From contig NZ_FOKR01000003.1 of the NCBI RefSeq assembly GCF_900112195.1, positions 81,329-145,328 of the forward strand: a DNA stretch of 64,000 nt, in the 5' to 3' direction. Source of the DNA: Butyrivibrio sp. YAB3001. Lineage in GTDB: Bacteria > Bacillota > Clostridia > Lachnospirales > Lachnospiraceae. A program made the translations under genes and the position numbers. The notes below the pieces were generated by a model. It was given only the letters and a program-made list of their open reading frames with translations, searched no databases and was not told the DNA's origin. Numbering within the stretch: the first letter of the stretch is position 1; the number at the start of each line of letters is the position of its first letter. Positions 9,112 to 18,038 of the stretch are shown piece by piece.

Positions 9112-10566
9112 TTAACTTCCTTTTTTGTCCCAGGCTTTGCTCTCTTTAAATAGTTCCAATATATTCTTATCAATTTTTCCTTCTTCGGCCATGTTATCCA
9201 AAATGCCAAGTGCCTTTTCCGGTGGCATTGGTGGCTTATATGGCCTGTCTTCCGCTGTCAGAGCATCATATACATCAATGATCGTAAGGAATCTGACCTG
9301 TAACGGGATATCATCTGCTTTAACGTGCTGGGGATATCCTGAACCATCCAGAAGTTCATGATGCGCAGCAGCCCATTTCGGAACGTTGGCATATATCCCT
9401 TCAAAATTCATCTTATCAAGCATCCTGCCTGTGTATACAACATGGCTCTGCATGATATTTCTCTCCTCATCAGTGAGGGTTCCTTTTCTGACAGTTATTG
9501 CAATAAGCTCATCTTCCGACAAAAGAGTCTGTTCGCATCCATTTTCATCAAGACATTTTAGCTGTGAAGCCTGCTTCAGTTTTTCTATCAGATCATCCGG
9601 TAAAAAACCTTTCGTATCACATTCTTCTATGAGCTTATAAGCATCTCTTAGATTCTTTATTGCTTCATCGGCCTTTTCTTTTTCTTCAGGATTTTTTAAC
9701 CCTCTTATCTCTTCCATGAGACAGGCAACTGTCACTCTGTTCTTGACTACTTCCTTTTTCTCCCCAAGCCTTGTGGCTTTGTCCATAACTTCAAGCGGAA
9801 TGACCAGTTTGCCTATATCATGGAGCCATACACTCATCAAAAACGAATCTGCTTCTTCTTCAGTAAGAGTTCTGTTGTCGTGATGCTGGCCTATATATTC
9901 AAGAAACTTTCTGGCATATCCCACCATACTCTTTGTATGATTGGCATTGTAGGAGCTTCTGGTATCAATTGCTTCTACCATTACTTCCACGAAAGAATGT
10001 AATGTATCAAGTACCTGCGCTGCCAGTCTTCTGTTGGTAAGACTTACTGCTGCAAGTGAAGCAAGAGCGTATATTATATCTTCTACTTCTGCCGGAAATG
10101 GCACCACTTCCTTTTTCTCATTCTGTGCATTTATCAGCTGAAGCGCTCCAAGAACTTCCCCTTTATCATCCTCAAGCGGTATTACCAGCATGGATTTTGT
10201 CCGGTAATTGTTCATTGCATCATATTTTTTTGCTCCGGAAAAATCATACTCAACAGATTCATAGACATCCGGTATATTTATCTTCTTTTTATCTAGCACT
10301 GCGCATGCACTGACATACTCTCTTGTAAGTTTAAGGGGCGGCATCGTCTTTCGCATATTTGACGAGGCGTCAGGAAATCCACTTGCTCCCGTATATGTAT
10401 TATGAAAAAAGAGCTGTTCTCCCTCTCTTACATAAACCGTTCCCGCATCGCAGGTACTTATTGTGATAGCCTCCTTTAAGATCATATCAAGCAGTCTGTC
10501 TATGTTTTTTTCTGCTGATAAAGCAATTGCAATCTGTATAAGATGGTCGGCCGAAAACGCTTTCAT
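9112..10566 (-). CDS. GAF-HD-GYP protein (c-di-GMP phosphodiesterase type) with an insert in the HD domain
   Basis: 484 residues. An N-terminal GAF domain spans about 10-175 and a C-terminal HD-GYP domain about 190-475. The metal motif WLHDIGK lies near residue 250, the later AAHHE..DGSGYP motif near residue 400, and DVYDALTAEDRPYK near 435. The HD-GYP family hydrolyses cyclic di-GMP. About 95 extra residues separate P-L-E-V-M-D-K, just after HDIGK, from the helix L-T-D-E-E-R; the other HD-GYP protein in this window has these contiguous. It lies 36 bp upstream of the FecR-like gene and probably shares its operon with the cyclase. Confidence 0.9.
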   Translation of the reverse strand: MKAFSADHLIQIAIALSAEKNIDRLLDMILKEAITISTCDAGTVYVREGEQLFFHNTYTGASGFPDASSNMRKTMPPLKLTREYVSACAVLDKKKINIPDVYESVEYDFSGAKKYDAMNNYRTKSMLVIPLEDDKGEVLGALQLINAQNEKKEVVPFPAEVEDIIYALASLAAVSLTNRRLAAQVLDTLHSFVEVMVEAIDTRSSYNANHTKSMVGYARKFLEYIGQHHDNRTLTEEEADSFLMSVWLHDIGKLVIPLEVMDKATRLGEKKEVVKNRVTVACLMEEIRGLKNPEEKEKADEAIKNLRDAYKLIEECDTKGFLPDDLIEKLKQASQLKCLDENGCEQTLLSEDELIAITVRKGTLTDEERNIMQSHVVYTGRMLDKMNFEGIYANVPKWAAAHHELLDGSGYPQHVKADDIPLQVRFLTIIDVYDALTAEDRPYKPPMPPEKALGILDNMAEEGKIDKNILELFKESKAWDKKGS

Positions 10567-10921
10567 TTAATGATAGTCCCCCTCTTTTACTGCATCTTAT
10601 TTAAAAAAATTATAATTGCGATTCAATCATATTTTTTATCATATAAGACGCCAGAAACGTTGTTTAATAGTAGTTTCATGATTGTTTTAGATTGTTTATG
10701 CGGTGTTAATAATTGCTGTTCACGCTCAAAATCCATATAAAATGAACAGCGAAACAAATTTTCATGGGGATGTCCTATAAGAATATTATCGGCTTGATTC
10801 AGCATGCAGATTATTCCTTCATTTATTTTTTATAAATCCGTAATTTTACGGTGATTTTTGCCGATATAGCAAATGGAAGTATTGAAATCAAATTTCACAA
10901 CCAAAGAAAAAAAGGTCAAAA
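10567..10921. other. Divergent intergenic region, no confident gene
   Basis: 355 bp between the HD-GYP gene and the plus-strand hypothetical. It holds an 8-bp inverted repeat GCTGTTCA (10715-10722) / TGAACAGC (10743-10750) and the short palindrome CCGTAATTTTACGG (10838-10851). A 60-codon minus-strand frame at 10623-10805 has no ribosome site and no recognisable family, so it is not called. Promoters for both flanking genes are expected here, but no strong -35/-10 pair stands out. Confidence 0.5.
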
Positions 10922-11482
10922 ATGGAAAAAATATCAAACAGAACATATCACGAATACACTTCTTCTGTCCTTGAAATACTTGCTTCAAATACTCCAAAAG
11001 AAAGCGAAGAAGAAGGACGAATGATGGCCAGAATAATGGCAAAACTTCAGTCTGGAAAGAAACTTACGCCAAAAGAAATGGACTATCTAAGAGCACATAA
11101 CCCAAGGCTCTATGCACAGGCCTTGCGTATTGAGATCATAAGAAGGGATGTTGAAGAACAATGTAAACATGCAACCTCAAAGAAACAGATAAATGATATC
11201 CAATTTACTGCCCTTTCATCTGTAAGTAAAAATGATCCCTACAGGCAATATATTCAAGCCGCAATACAGTATGCAATTAAAGAATTTAAGGATAGTGATG
11301 CTTACAAATTACTTCCGGATGAGAATGATGAAGAAAAAGAAAAACAGCTTCACTCTGCCATTCAAGATAAAGAATGTCAGGAGAAGCTGCATGAAATCGG
11401 AAATGAATATTCTTTTATCATAAAAGCAAATAAGGGCTGCCTGCAGATTGAGAAAATTGCGGTTGGAATTTCCGATTACTGA
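10922..11482 (+). CDS. Hypothetical cytoplasmic helical protein
   Basis: 186 residues, charged, with no signal peptide or transmembrane segment. The central segment (Q-S-G-K-K-L-T-P-K-E-M-D-Y-L-R around 40-60) and Lys/Glu-rich helices suggest a small helical fold. I do not recognise a characterised family. It is preceded by AAAAAGG about 6 bases before the ATG. It stands alone between the minus-strand HD-GYP and DUF436 genes, so it should have its own promoter in the upstream gap. Amino-acid composition looks genuinely coding. Confidence 0.7.
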   Translation: MEKISNRTYHEYTSSVLEILASNTPKESEEEGRMMARIMAKLQSGKKLTPKEMDYLRAHNPRLYAQALRIEIIRRDVEEQCKHATSKKQINDIQFTALSSVSKNDPYRQYIQAAIQYAIKEFKDSDAYKLLPDENDEEKEKQLHSAIQDKECQEKLHEIGNEYSFIIKANKGCLQIEKIAVGISDY

Positions 11483-11616
11483 TATTGATAAAAATCACAG
11501 ACACGACGAGACTTTTGGAACTGTGCAATCTAACGTTCTGATTAAGTCAAATAATTTGTACCTCAATTTCATAAACTACATCTGAAAAGCTTGACGATAC
11601 CCGTATGCGTTATCCC

Positions 11617-12162
11617 TCAGCCCAATTTCTCATCATACTGCGCGCGGCATCCACCGATGTATTTAGGGCGGACTCTGGCAGCTGTAATATGAGCCTTACC
11701 AAGTTCATGATTATCAAGTCTCACCGGAACAGCAACTTTTTTAAGATGCATGCCGATAAGTGTATCTCCGATATCAAGTCCCGCATCAGCTCTGATTTCT
11801 TCAACGGCAACAGGATCTGCAAAAGTCTGATAAGCAGTTGTTGCAAAAGAGCCGCCTGCCTTGGGCTGCGGTATAACATTTACTATTTCCTGAAACGGCA
11901 CTGCATCTCTCTCTATGATTATCGCTCTGTTCAAATGTTCACAGCACTGGGCTGCAATATAGATTCCACGGTCTGTAGCCACCTTATATATTCCTGAAAA
12001 GACTGCCTTTGCAGCATCCAGATTAGATCCTGTGCCTATTCTGTCTCCGCAAACCTCTGATGTGGAACAACCCACAACAAGTATCTGTCCTTTCTTAAGT
12101 CCTGCTTTTTCGCATAACTCCTCAGTAATGGCTACAGCCTGATCATATAATTCTTCAAACAT
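11617..12162 (-). CDS. DUF436 / UPF0340 (YwlG-like) protein
   Basis: 181 residues, full length for the UPF0340/TIGR01440 family. Family landmarks are L-V-V-G-C-S-T-S-E-V near residue 28, a segment containing Q-C-C-E-H-L-N-R near 70-80, and the D-I-G-D-T-L-I-G-M-H block near 150. The conserved Cys/His residues hint at an enzyme, but no reaction is established. AGGGAG lies 9 bases before ATG 12162. Monocistronic: opposite-strand genes lie on both sides. Confidence 0.88.
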   Translation of the reverse strand: MFEELYDQAVAITEELCEKAGLKKGQILVVGCSTSEVCGDRIGTGSNLDAAKAVFSGIYKVATDRGIYIAAQCCEHLNRAIIIERDAVPFQEIVNVIPQPKAGGSFATTAYQTFADPVAVEEIRADAGLDIGDTLIGMHLKKVAVPVRLDNHELGKAHITAARVRPKYIGGCRAQYDEKLG

Positions 12163-12241
12163 CTGTATATTCTCCCTTCACAATAAGGAATTTTACTCGC
12201 TTTTCAAATAAAAATCCACTGAATGCTCGTATTTTTATTCA

Positions 12242-12269
12242 TTGACAATGACAAAATCCATCCTATAAT
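12242..12269 (+). promoter_or_regulatory. Sigma-A-type promoter for lrgAB
   Basis: TTGACA (12242-12247), a 16-bp spacer and TATAAT (12264-12269) lie about 45 bp upstream of the lrgA start: two perfect consensus hexamers at near-ideal spacing. Confidence 0.8.
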
Positions 12270-12313
12270 AGTCGGTGGTGTAAATATAGTTTTTTGTTTT
12301 GAAAGGTAAAAAA

Positions 12314-12676
12314 ATGAAATATATCAAGCAGTTCCTTATCATTTTAGCCATATCTTTTCTTGGCGAAATACTGAAAATATGCCTTCCGTTTCCTATACCG
12401 GCAAGTATCTACGGAATGGTGCTTCTTTTTATCGGCTTATTATCCGGAGTAGTAAAACTAAAGGATGTAAAAGAAACCGGAGTTTTCCTTATTGAGATCA
12501 TGCCTGTCATGTTCATCCCTGCCGGCGTAGGTCTGATGACCAGCTGGTCAAATCTTCGAGCAATTCTTCTTCCCGTGAGCATTATTACAGTTGTCACAAT
12601 AATTACTGTAATGCTTGCAACAGGCTGGGTATCACAGATAATTATCAGAAAGGCAGGTAAAAAGAAAGATGAATGA
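12314..12676 (+). CDS. lrgA: LrgA/CidA-family holin-like membrane protein
   Basis: 120 residues with four predicted transmembrane helices and the CidA/LrgA landmark F-P-I-P-A-S-I-Y-G-M near residues 25-35. The start is ATG 12314, preceded by GAAAGG with 7-8 bases spacing; a TTG 15 bases earlier would include that site. LrgA proteins act with LrgB in control of murein hydrolase activity and autolysis, and in some bacteria in pyruvate or glycolate transport. The stop overlaps the lrgB start by 8 bp, indicating translational coupling. Confidence 0.9.
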   Translation: MKYIKQFLIILAISFLGEILKICLPFPIPASIYGMVLLFIGLLSGVVKLKDVKETGVFLIEIMPVMFIPAGVGLMTSWSNLRAILLPVSIITVVTIITVMLATGWVSQIIIRKAGKKKDE

Positions 12677-13361
12677 ACTTTTTCAAAACTCGCTGTTTGC
12701 CGGAGTAACACTTAGCCTTACTGCATATATGGTAGGCGTTTTATTAAAGAAAAAATTCAAAATAGGTTTATTTAATCCACTTCTTATTTCAATTGTCGTT
12801 TCCTGTGTGGTCCTTATAGCAGGAAAAATTGACTATGAAGTTTATAATGAAGGCGCCAAGTATTTAAGCTACCTGCTTACACCTGCGACAGTATGCCTTG
12901 CAATTCCCCTTTATGAGCAATTAGAACTTCTGAAAAAGAACTATAAAGCCGTCCTTTTGGGATTACTTGCAGGAACAGTCACAAGTCTCACAACAGTATT
13001 AGTGCTTGCCAGGATTTTTAATCTGTCCCACGAAGAATATGTTACTTTACTACCCAAATCAATCACAACAGCGATCGGTATGGGTGTTTCAGAAGAACTT
13101 GGCGGCTATGTCACCATAACCGTTGCAGTTATAATCATAACCGGTGTCCTCGGAAACATGTTCGGTGAACTCATCTGCAAACTTGCAAAGATTGAAGAAC
13201 CTATATCAAAAGGTCTTGCTTTCGGTGCAAGTTCACATGCTATCGGAACAGCCAAGGCAATTGAAATCGGTGAAGTTGAAGGTGCCATGAGTGGCCTTGC
13301 AATCGCTGTTTCAGGAATATTTACAGTTATTCTTGCTTCGCTATTTGCGAACTGCATCTAA
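12669..13361 (+). CDS. lrgB: LrgB-family membrane protein
   Basis: 230 residues, typical for LrgB, with about six transmembrane helices. The conserved blocks P-K-S-I-T-T-A-I-G-M near residue 133 and G-A-S-S-H-A-I-G-T-A-K near 187 identify the family. It partners LrgA as an antiholin/metabolite exporter in the membrane. No LytSR-type regulator sits next to the pair; the nearest LytTR regulator is about 9 kb away and belongs to the agr-like cassette, so a link is speculative. Confidence 0.93.
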   Translation: MNELFQNSLFAGVTLSLTAYMVGVLLKKKFKIGLFNPLLISIVVSCVVLIAGKIDYEVYNEGAKYLSYLLTPATVCLAIPLYEQLELLKKNYKAVLLGLLAGTVTSLTTVLVLARIFNLSHEEYVTLLPKSITTAIGMGVSEELGGYVTITVAVIIITGVLGNMFGELICKLAKIEEPISKGLAFGASSHAIGTAKAIEIGEVEGAMSGLAIAVSGIFTVILASLFANCI

Positions 13362-13381
13362 ATACAGATTTTTAACCTCAT

Positions 13382-15589
13382 TTATTTTATTATCTCAAAT
13401 ACTACCTCATGGGCATATTTATCTTTTCCAAGCTGCTCTTGTTTTATCGAATGCTTTTTGTCATCATATTCGATATGAATCAGACTGTACTCACCACTTT
13501 CGTAGTCATAGCCATCGCCAGCATCATCATAAAGGTCAAAAGAACCATCTGCACCCGAAAAAGCAAGAACTTTATAAGGGGCATCTTTTCTCTCATCAGT
13601 ATATTGCATGACTTCAACTGTCGGAAGGATTGCTCCTGCTTTTATAAAAACAGGAATATGTTCAAGATCAACTGAAATCTTAATATTTCTTCCGCCTTCG
13701 TATGATTTTTTCGTATACAGATCGTACCAGAGCCCCTTTGGAAGATATATATCTTTTTCCGTCACTCCCTTGGCTGTTATAGGGCACACTAAAACCTCAT
13801 TTCCATACATGTATTCATCGAATGCTTCCAAAGCCCCTTTATCTTCAGGAAAAGAAAAAGCAAGCGGTTTTACAGGCATGATTCCTTCAAAAGTCACCTT
13901 GGCTGCCATAGAATAGAAAAACGGAAGAAGCGTATACCTTAACTCAATTGCCTTTTTGATAGCATCAAAATACACAGTGCCGGGTTCTCCGAAATTCCAT
14001 ATTTCCCTTGGTGTATCTGTTCCGTGAGACCTCATCAGAGTAGTAAATCCCGCAAATTGAAGCCATCTTACATATAGTTCTTTGTAAGCATCATCTTCAC
14101 AACCTCTGTCATATTCACCATTCCAAAACCACTGACTTCCTCTTTTTACAAAAAAGGCTCCGATATCACTATTCCAGTAAGCTTCACCGCAAATCGTATA
14201 ATTTTGCAGAATATAGACCTGTTTTTCCAAAGTCTCCCATGAGGCGCTGATATCCCCAGACCAGGTTACGGTAGCATACCTGTGCTGACCTGCATAGCCT
14301 GAACGCGTAAGGTTCAAAACTCTTTTACCTGAAGCCTGTCTTTGATGCTCATAAATCCCCATGGAATGATATAACGAATAAACGTTGACATCCGCATCAT
14401 CAACATATTTTTTATACTCATTGACTGCTTTCTTCGTCCTAAGTTCTTTGTCCGGTCTGACCTCGCCTTCCCAGTTTGCATCATAAGGCTCCGAGGAATC
14501 ACACCACCAGGCATCAATTCCATATTTAAAAAGGCCTTCATACGCCTGCTGCCAGTATACGTCTCTTGCATCAGCGTTAAAAACATCGTAGACCGAACCA
14601 TCTCCTAGCATAAGTCCTTTTTCAAGAAATTCCTTCTGATCAGGACCATTTCCATCCATATTTGGCCATATAGAAATCATGACATGAGCTCCGAGAGCAT
14701 GTATCTTGTCTATTACTTTATCGATATCCGCATACCTGCTCTTATCAAAGCTCTTTTGGCCCCAAAGGCCACCTTCCCAGTACTGCCAGTCCTGAACGAT
14801 AAGATCAAGTGGCACCTGCAAATCCCGGTATTTCTGAACAACGTCAAGAAGCTCCTTAGCGTTTTCATATCTTTCCTTGGACTGAGCATATCCAAGCGCC
14901 CACTTAGGCATCATTGGCGTAATTCCGGTAAGGCTCCTATAAGCCTTATGTATCTCATCAAGCTCTCCCGCAAAAAGATACATATCCAAATGATCCGCGC
15001 AGTCCACGTATATTTTCACAACTGAAGTCTCAGTATTGTCAAATCGCATATACGAATTATTATCAACTAGGCATGCAAAGCCTGCGGTGGAAACAAAGAA
15101 CGGAATCGAGATTTTTAAGTTTTCCTGATAAAGAGGCAGATCAATCCCGTTAAGGCATCTGTATCCCTCTTCATGACTTCCAAGGCCAAAGAGTAAACCA
15201 TCAGAGATTTTCAAAGTTATGACTGCATGCTTTGAATTTCTGATAAATTTCTTTTTCCCTTCGCTGAGCGACACCTTAATTCCGTCAACAGTCTTACGGG
15301 TAATTGTTTCCTTTGAAGTGCTTCTGGTAATCTCATAATCCTCAAATTCCGGCTCATACACTGTCAAAAGAACTTTCCCATCATTCTCAATGCTGTATCC
15401 GCTTCCAATCTCATCCTTACTTACTGTCTTGCTAATCCCATCTTCGCAGACAACAATGCTGCTTTTCTTGTTATCACCAAAACTGAAACGAGTCAGCCTG
15501 GCTTTGTTTGTACCTTCCCCATCATATTCCCATCTTTCCCCTAATTCGTTTTGTTTTGCCAAAATTTTATTCATCTTATCCGTATCCAT
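13382..15589 (-). CDS. Glycoside hydrolase family 31 (alpha-glucosidase/alpha-xylosidase type)
   Basis: 735 residues with an N-terminal beta domain (1-220), a TIM barrel (about 225-570) and C-terminal beta domains. The predicted nucleophile is Asp364 in W-W-C-D-S-S-E-P and the acid/base is Asp446 in W-S-G-D-I-S-A-S-W, both GH31 signatures. The WWCD variant is closer to the alpha-xylosidase-like branches than to classical maltases, so the precise substrate is uncertain. There is no signal peptide, so it acts inside the cell on imported oligosaccharides. It converges on lrgB with a 20-bp gap. A start at Met6 is possible. Confidence 0.92.
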   Translation of the reverse strand: MDTDKMNKILAKQNELGERWEYDGEGTNKARLTRFSFGDNKKSSIVVCEDGISKTVSKDEIGSGYSIENDGKVLLTVYEPEFEDYEITRSTSKETITRKTVDGIKVSLSEGKKKFIRNSKHAVITLKISDGLLFGLGSHEEGYRCLNGIDLPLYQENLKISIPFFVSTAGFACLVDNNSYMRFDNTETSVVKIYVDCADHLDMYLFAGELDEIHKAYRSLTGITPMMPKWALGYAQSKERYENAKELLDVVQKYRDLQVPLDLIVQDWQYWEGGLWGQKSFDKSRYADIDKVIDKIHALGAHVMISIWPNMDGNGPDQKEFLEKGLMLGDGSVYDVFNADARDVYWQQAYEGLFKYGIDAWWCDSSEPYDANWEGEVRPDKELRTKKAVNEYKKYVDDADVNVYSLYHSMGIYEHQRQASGKRVLNLTRSGYAGQHRYATVTWSGDISASWETLEKQVYILQNYTICGEAYWNSDIGAFFVKRGSQWFWNGEYDRGCEDDAYKELYVRWLQFAGFTTLMRSHGTDTPREIWNFGEPGTVYFDAIKKAIELRYTLLPFFYSMAAKVTFEGIMPVKPLAFSFPEDKGALEAFDEYMYGNEVLVCPITAKGVTEKDIYLPKGLWYDLYTKKSYEGGRNIKISVDLEHIPVFIKAGAILPTVEVMQYTDERKDAPYKVLAFSGADGSFDLYDDAGDGYDYESGEYSLIHIEYDDKKHSIKQEQLGKDKYAHEVVFEIIK

Positions 15590-15910
15590 ACACTAATCCC
15601 ATCTCCCAATAATTCCGTAATTAAATATCAAACAACTATCTTCATAGTATAACATTATAAGACGGTTCTAAGAGATAAGTTTTTATGGCAGATATGGATT
15701 TTAATATGACAGCTATAGTCTTTGAGTAGTCAGTCAACAACGTGAACCCGAGATTTTGGTTTGCATAAGTTTAATGCAAGAAATAAGGCTAAAATAGCTT
15801 GCTCTGGGCTGTATAAATCAGAGAAAATCGTGTATAGTAGATTTTGTACGGTATCGACAGTTTTTTCTTACTACGTCCACTGTACAGATTACTGATGAAA
15901 GAGGCTTGCG
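15590..15910. other. Intergenic region upstream of VanZ-RDD gene
   Basis: 321 bp between divergently transcribed genes. It carries an inverted repeat TTGCAT (15761-15766) / ATGCAA (15774-15779) and a candidate -10 TATAGT (15833-15838), without a convincing -35. No coding frame longer than about 15 codons with a ribosome site was seen. Confidence 0.45.
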
Positions 15911-17092
15911 ATGTTATCTAATTTATCAAATTATTCATTCCCGATTGTTACTGCTATTTCTATATTTCCGCTCGTTTTTTGCTTGATTTCAATTCCTTTT
16001 CTTGTGTGGAATTATCGCAAATATAATGGATTGTCTGTAATGAGGGCCACAGTTATTTTTTCTTTTGTGTTTTACATGATGTGCGCTTTCTTTTTGACAC
16101 TTCTTCCATTACCTACGATACAGGAGGTTTTGGATAGAAAACCGGCTACCTTTAATAATCACTTGTTTAACAACATAATATCAACTATGTCAGCAGCAGG
16201 ATTTGTTTCATCAGATTCGAGTACATGGTTTATTGGCGCTAATTGGAAGAAACTCCTTACTTCAGCAATGCTGTTTCAGATCATTGCAAATATTATTATG
16301 CAGGTGCCACTTGGATTTTATCTGAGGTATTACTTTAGAGTTTCATGGAAAAGAGCTTTATGGATAGGTTTCCTGATAAGCATGTTCTATGAGATGACGC
16401 AGCTTTCCGGTGTTTGGGGAATATATCCATATGCGTTCCGATGTCCGGATGTTGATGATCTTATGAACAACACTTTGGGATGTATGATAGGATTTGCAGC
16501 AGCTCCGATTTTGATGCGTTTTCTGCCATCTGTTGAAGAAATGGATATGATTGCTGCCAAGAGAGGCGAAAGGATGGAGATTATCCGCGCCTTTACTGCA
16601 TTTGCCGTTGACTGGTTTGTATGCAATCTGATCAACTTTTTTGTGAATTATGTGGCTTATCATTATTTTGCCGGATTTATCCATTCAGAATTTTTACAGG
16701 TGGAATTGTTAAAAATCATACTTCTTGCAGGTTACTTCATAGTACTTCCAAAGCTCTGGGAGAAGCAGACCATTGGAAATGCCCTGGTTAAGGTGAAAAT
16801 AGTTAGCGATAACAAGAATCAGAGTGAGGTAACGGCCAAAAATCTTTTATATAGAAATATTATTTTGTATTTTGCAGAGCCAATGGTGGCAATCATATCA
16901 ATTATTCTTATTGTAAGTACTGCAAGTTGTTACACTGGAGTTGATTCCACCAATTTCCAAAGGACAGTTTTGACATCAGCCTGTATAATATTTTTCCCGA
17001 TAGTGTTTATTGTTCTTATGAACAGCATCGCCAGAAAGGGCGGCCTGCCACATAATACATGGACGAATACACATTTGGAACTTGATAATTGA
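15911..17092 (+). CDS. VanZ-domain / RDD-domain membrane protein
   Basis: 393 residues. The N-terminal half (about 30-205) is a VanZ domain with its transmembrane helices and the motif E-M-T-Q, then D-V-D-D-L-M-N-N-T-L-G. The C-terminal half (about 220-385) is an RDD-type membrane domain with another four or so helices. The VanZ-RDD fusion is frequent in Firmicutes. VanZ gives low-level teicoplanin tolerance by an unclear mechanism, and the native role is probably at the envelope. GAAAGAGG lies about 7 bases before the ATG. Confidence 0.85.
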   Translation: MLSNLSNYSFPIVTAISIFPLVFCLISIPFLVWNYRKYNGLSVMRATVIFSFVFYMMCAFFLTLLPLPTIQEVLDRKPATFNNHLFNNIISTMSAAGFVSSDSSTWFIGANWKKLLTSAMLFQIIANIIMQVPLGFYLRYYFRVSWKRALWIGFLISMFYEMTQLSGVWGIYPYAFRCPDVDDLMNNTLGCMIGFAAAPILMRFLPSVEEMDMIAAKRGERMEIIRAFTAFAVDWFVCNLINFFVNYVAYHYFAGFIHSEFLQVELLKIILLAGYFIVLPKLWEKQTIGNALVKVKIVSDNKNQSEVTAKNLLYRNIILYFAEPMVAIISIILIVSTASCYTGVDSTNFQRTVLTSACIIFFPIVFIVLMNSIARKGGLPHNTWTNTHLELDN

Positions 17093-17141
17093 TTGAGGCT
17101 TCTGCTCGCGGTAACCCTAATAATCGATTTTCAATATTTAT

Positions 17142-17194
17142 ATATCGTTTTTCGATATTTTTATATTGACAATCAATTTGTAGAAGGATTATTA
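17142..17194 (+). promoter_or_regulatory. Promoter with palindrome ahead of the DUF2975/HTH operon
   Basis: TTGACA (17166-17171) and TTATTA (17189-17194) with 17-bp spacing form a plausible promoter. Immediately upstream is the inverted repeat ATATCG-TTTTT-CGATAT (17142-17158), a candidate site for the HTH protein encoded two genes downstream. Confidence 0.55.
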
Positions 17195-17232
17195 TTAACC
17201 CATGGAATTCCATTTACCCGTTGGAGGAGAAT

Positions 17233-17715
17233 ATGAACACTAAGCAAAAAGACAATAACTTCAAAGCAATATCAAGCATCTTTGTCACCAAGGCATTTAT
17301 CGTCATAATGGCTATAATCGCTGTTATCATGTGCATTTGGGGGACACCTATCGTAAGAATAGTCATGACCAAGACTACACCTCTTGTCGATGACCGTTAC
17401 AGGTTCTGGATATTGCTCATTGGCGGCTATATCTGCGCAGGACTTCTATTTCTTTTCCTATACCTGTTGTATAAGCTAATTGTCAGAATTGAAAAAGGCG
17501 AAGTATTCACCACCGAAAACGTAAAGGCTCTTAAGAGGCTTAGCGACCTTGTTCTCAGCGCCGGAGTCATTACCTTTTTCATAGGCATAACCTGCACCTA
17601 TATGATATTCATCATCACCGCAGCTACTGCTTTTGTAACTCCCATTATAAGAGTTATTGGCCATGCATTTGCAAAAGCAGTTGAAATGAAGGATGAACTT
17701 GATTTTACAGTGTAA
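17233..17715 (+). CDS. DUF2975 membrane protein
   Basis: 160 residues with four predicted transmembrane helices in the DUF2975 pattern. The conserved stretch V-R-I-E-K-G-E-V-F-T-T-E-N-V near residue 87 lies between the second and third helices. The start is ATG 17233, preceded by GGAGGAG; a TTG at 17221 would include that site. DUF2975 genes are almost always followed by a small YozG-type HTH gene, as here 11 bp downstream. The protein may control that regulator from the membrane, but no function is established. Confidence 0.88.
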   Translation: MNTKQKDNNFKAISSIFVTKAFIVIMAIIAVIMCIWGTPIVRIVMTKTTPLVDDRYRFWILLIGGYICAGLLFLFLYLLYKLIVRIEKGEVFTTENVKALKRLSDLVLSAGVITFFIGITCTYMIFIITAATAFVTPIIRVIGHAFAKAVEMKDELDFTV

Positions 17716-17726
17716 GGGAGAGAGAC

Positions 17727-17939
17727 ATGATAAGAGTTAATTTAGATGTTGTAATGGCAATGCGCAAAATTGGCGCAGGAGACCTTGCTGAAAGAGTCGA
17801 TATAACCCCTGCCAACCTTTCAATACTTAAAAACAACAAGGCAAAGGCCATCAGGTTTTCCACATTAAATGCAATATGTAAAGAACTAAACTGCCAGCCG
17901 GGAGACATACTAGAATATGTTCCGGATGAAGAAGTATAA
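17727..17939 (+). CDS. Small Cro/CI-type HTH regulator (YozG-like)
   Basis: 70 residues consisting of little more than one Xre-type helix-turn-helix (about 16-60) and ending with the family-typical C-Q-P-G-D-I-L-E-Y. GGGAGAGAG precedes the ATG. It sits between the DUF2975 and DUF4153 membrane protein genes and probably regulates that operon, perhaps through the palindrome at 17142-17158 (inference). Confidence 0.92.
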   Translation: MIRVNLDVVMAMRKIGAGDLAERVDITPANLSILKNNKAKAIRFSTLNAICKELNCQPGDILEYVPDEEV

Positions 17940-18038
17940 CAAAAAACTTGCTTTAGACTTACAATAGCCACAATTACCAAAACAAGTAATGTAATCAGCA
18001 AGATAATACAAGGAAATGTAGTTATATTGGAGGATAGT

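Noticed and set aside
10623-10805. 60-codon minus-strand frame in the intergenic region
   Set aside because: No ribosome site, no recognisable family, and it overlaps the expected promoter region of the HD-GYP gene.
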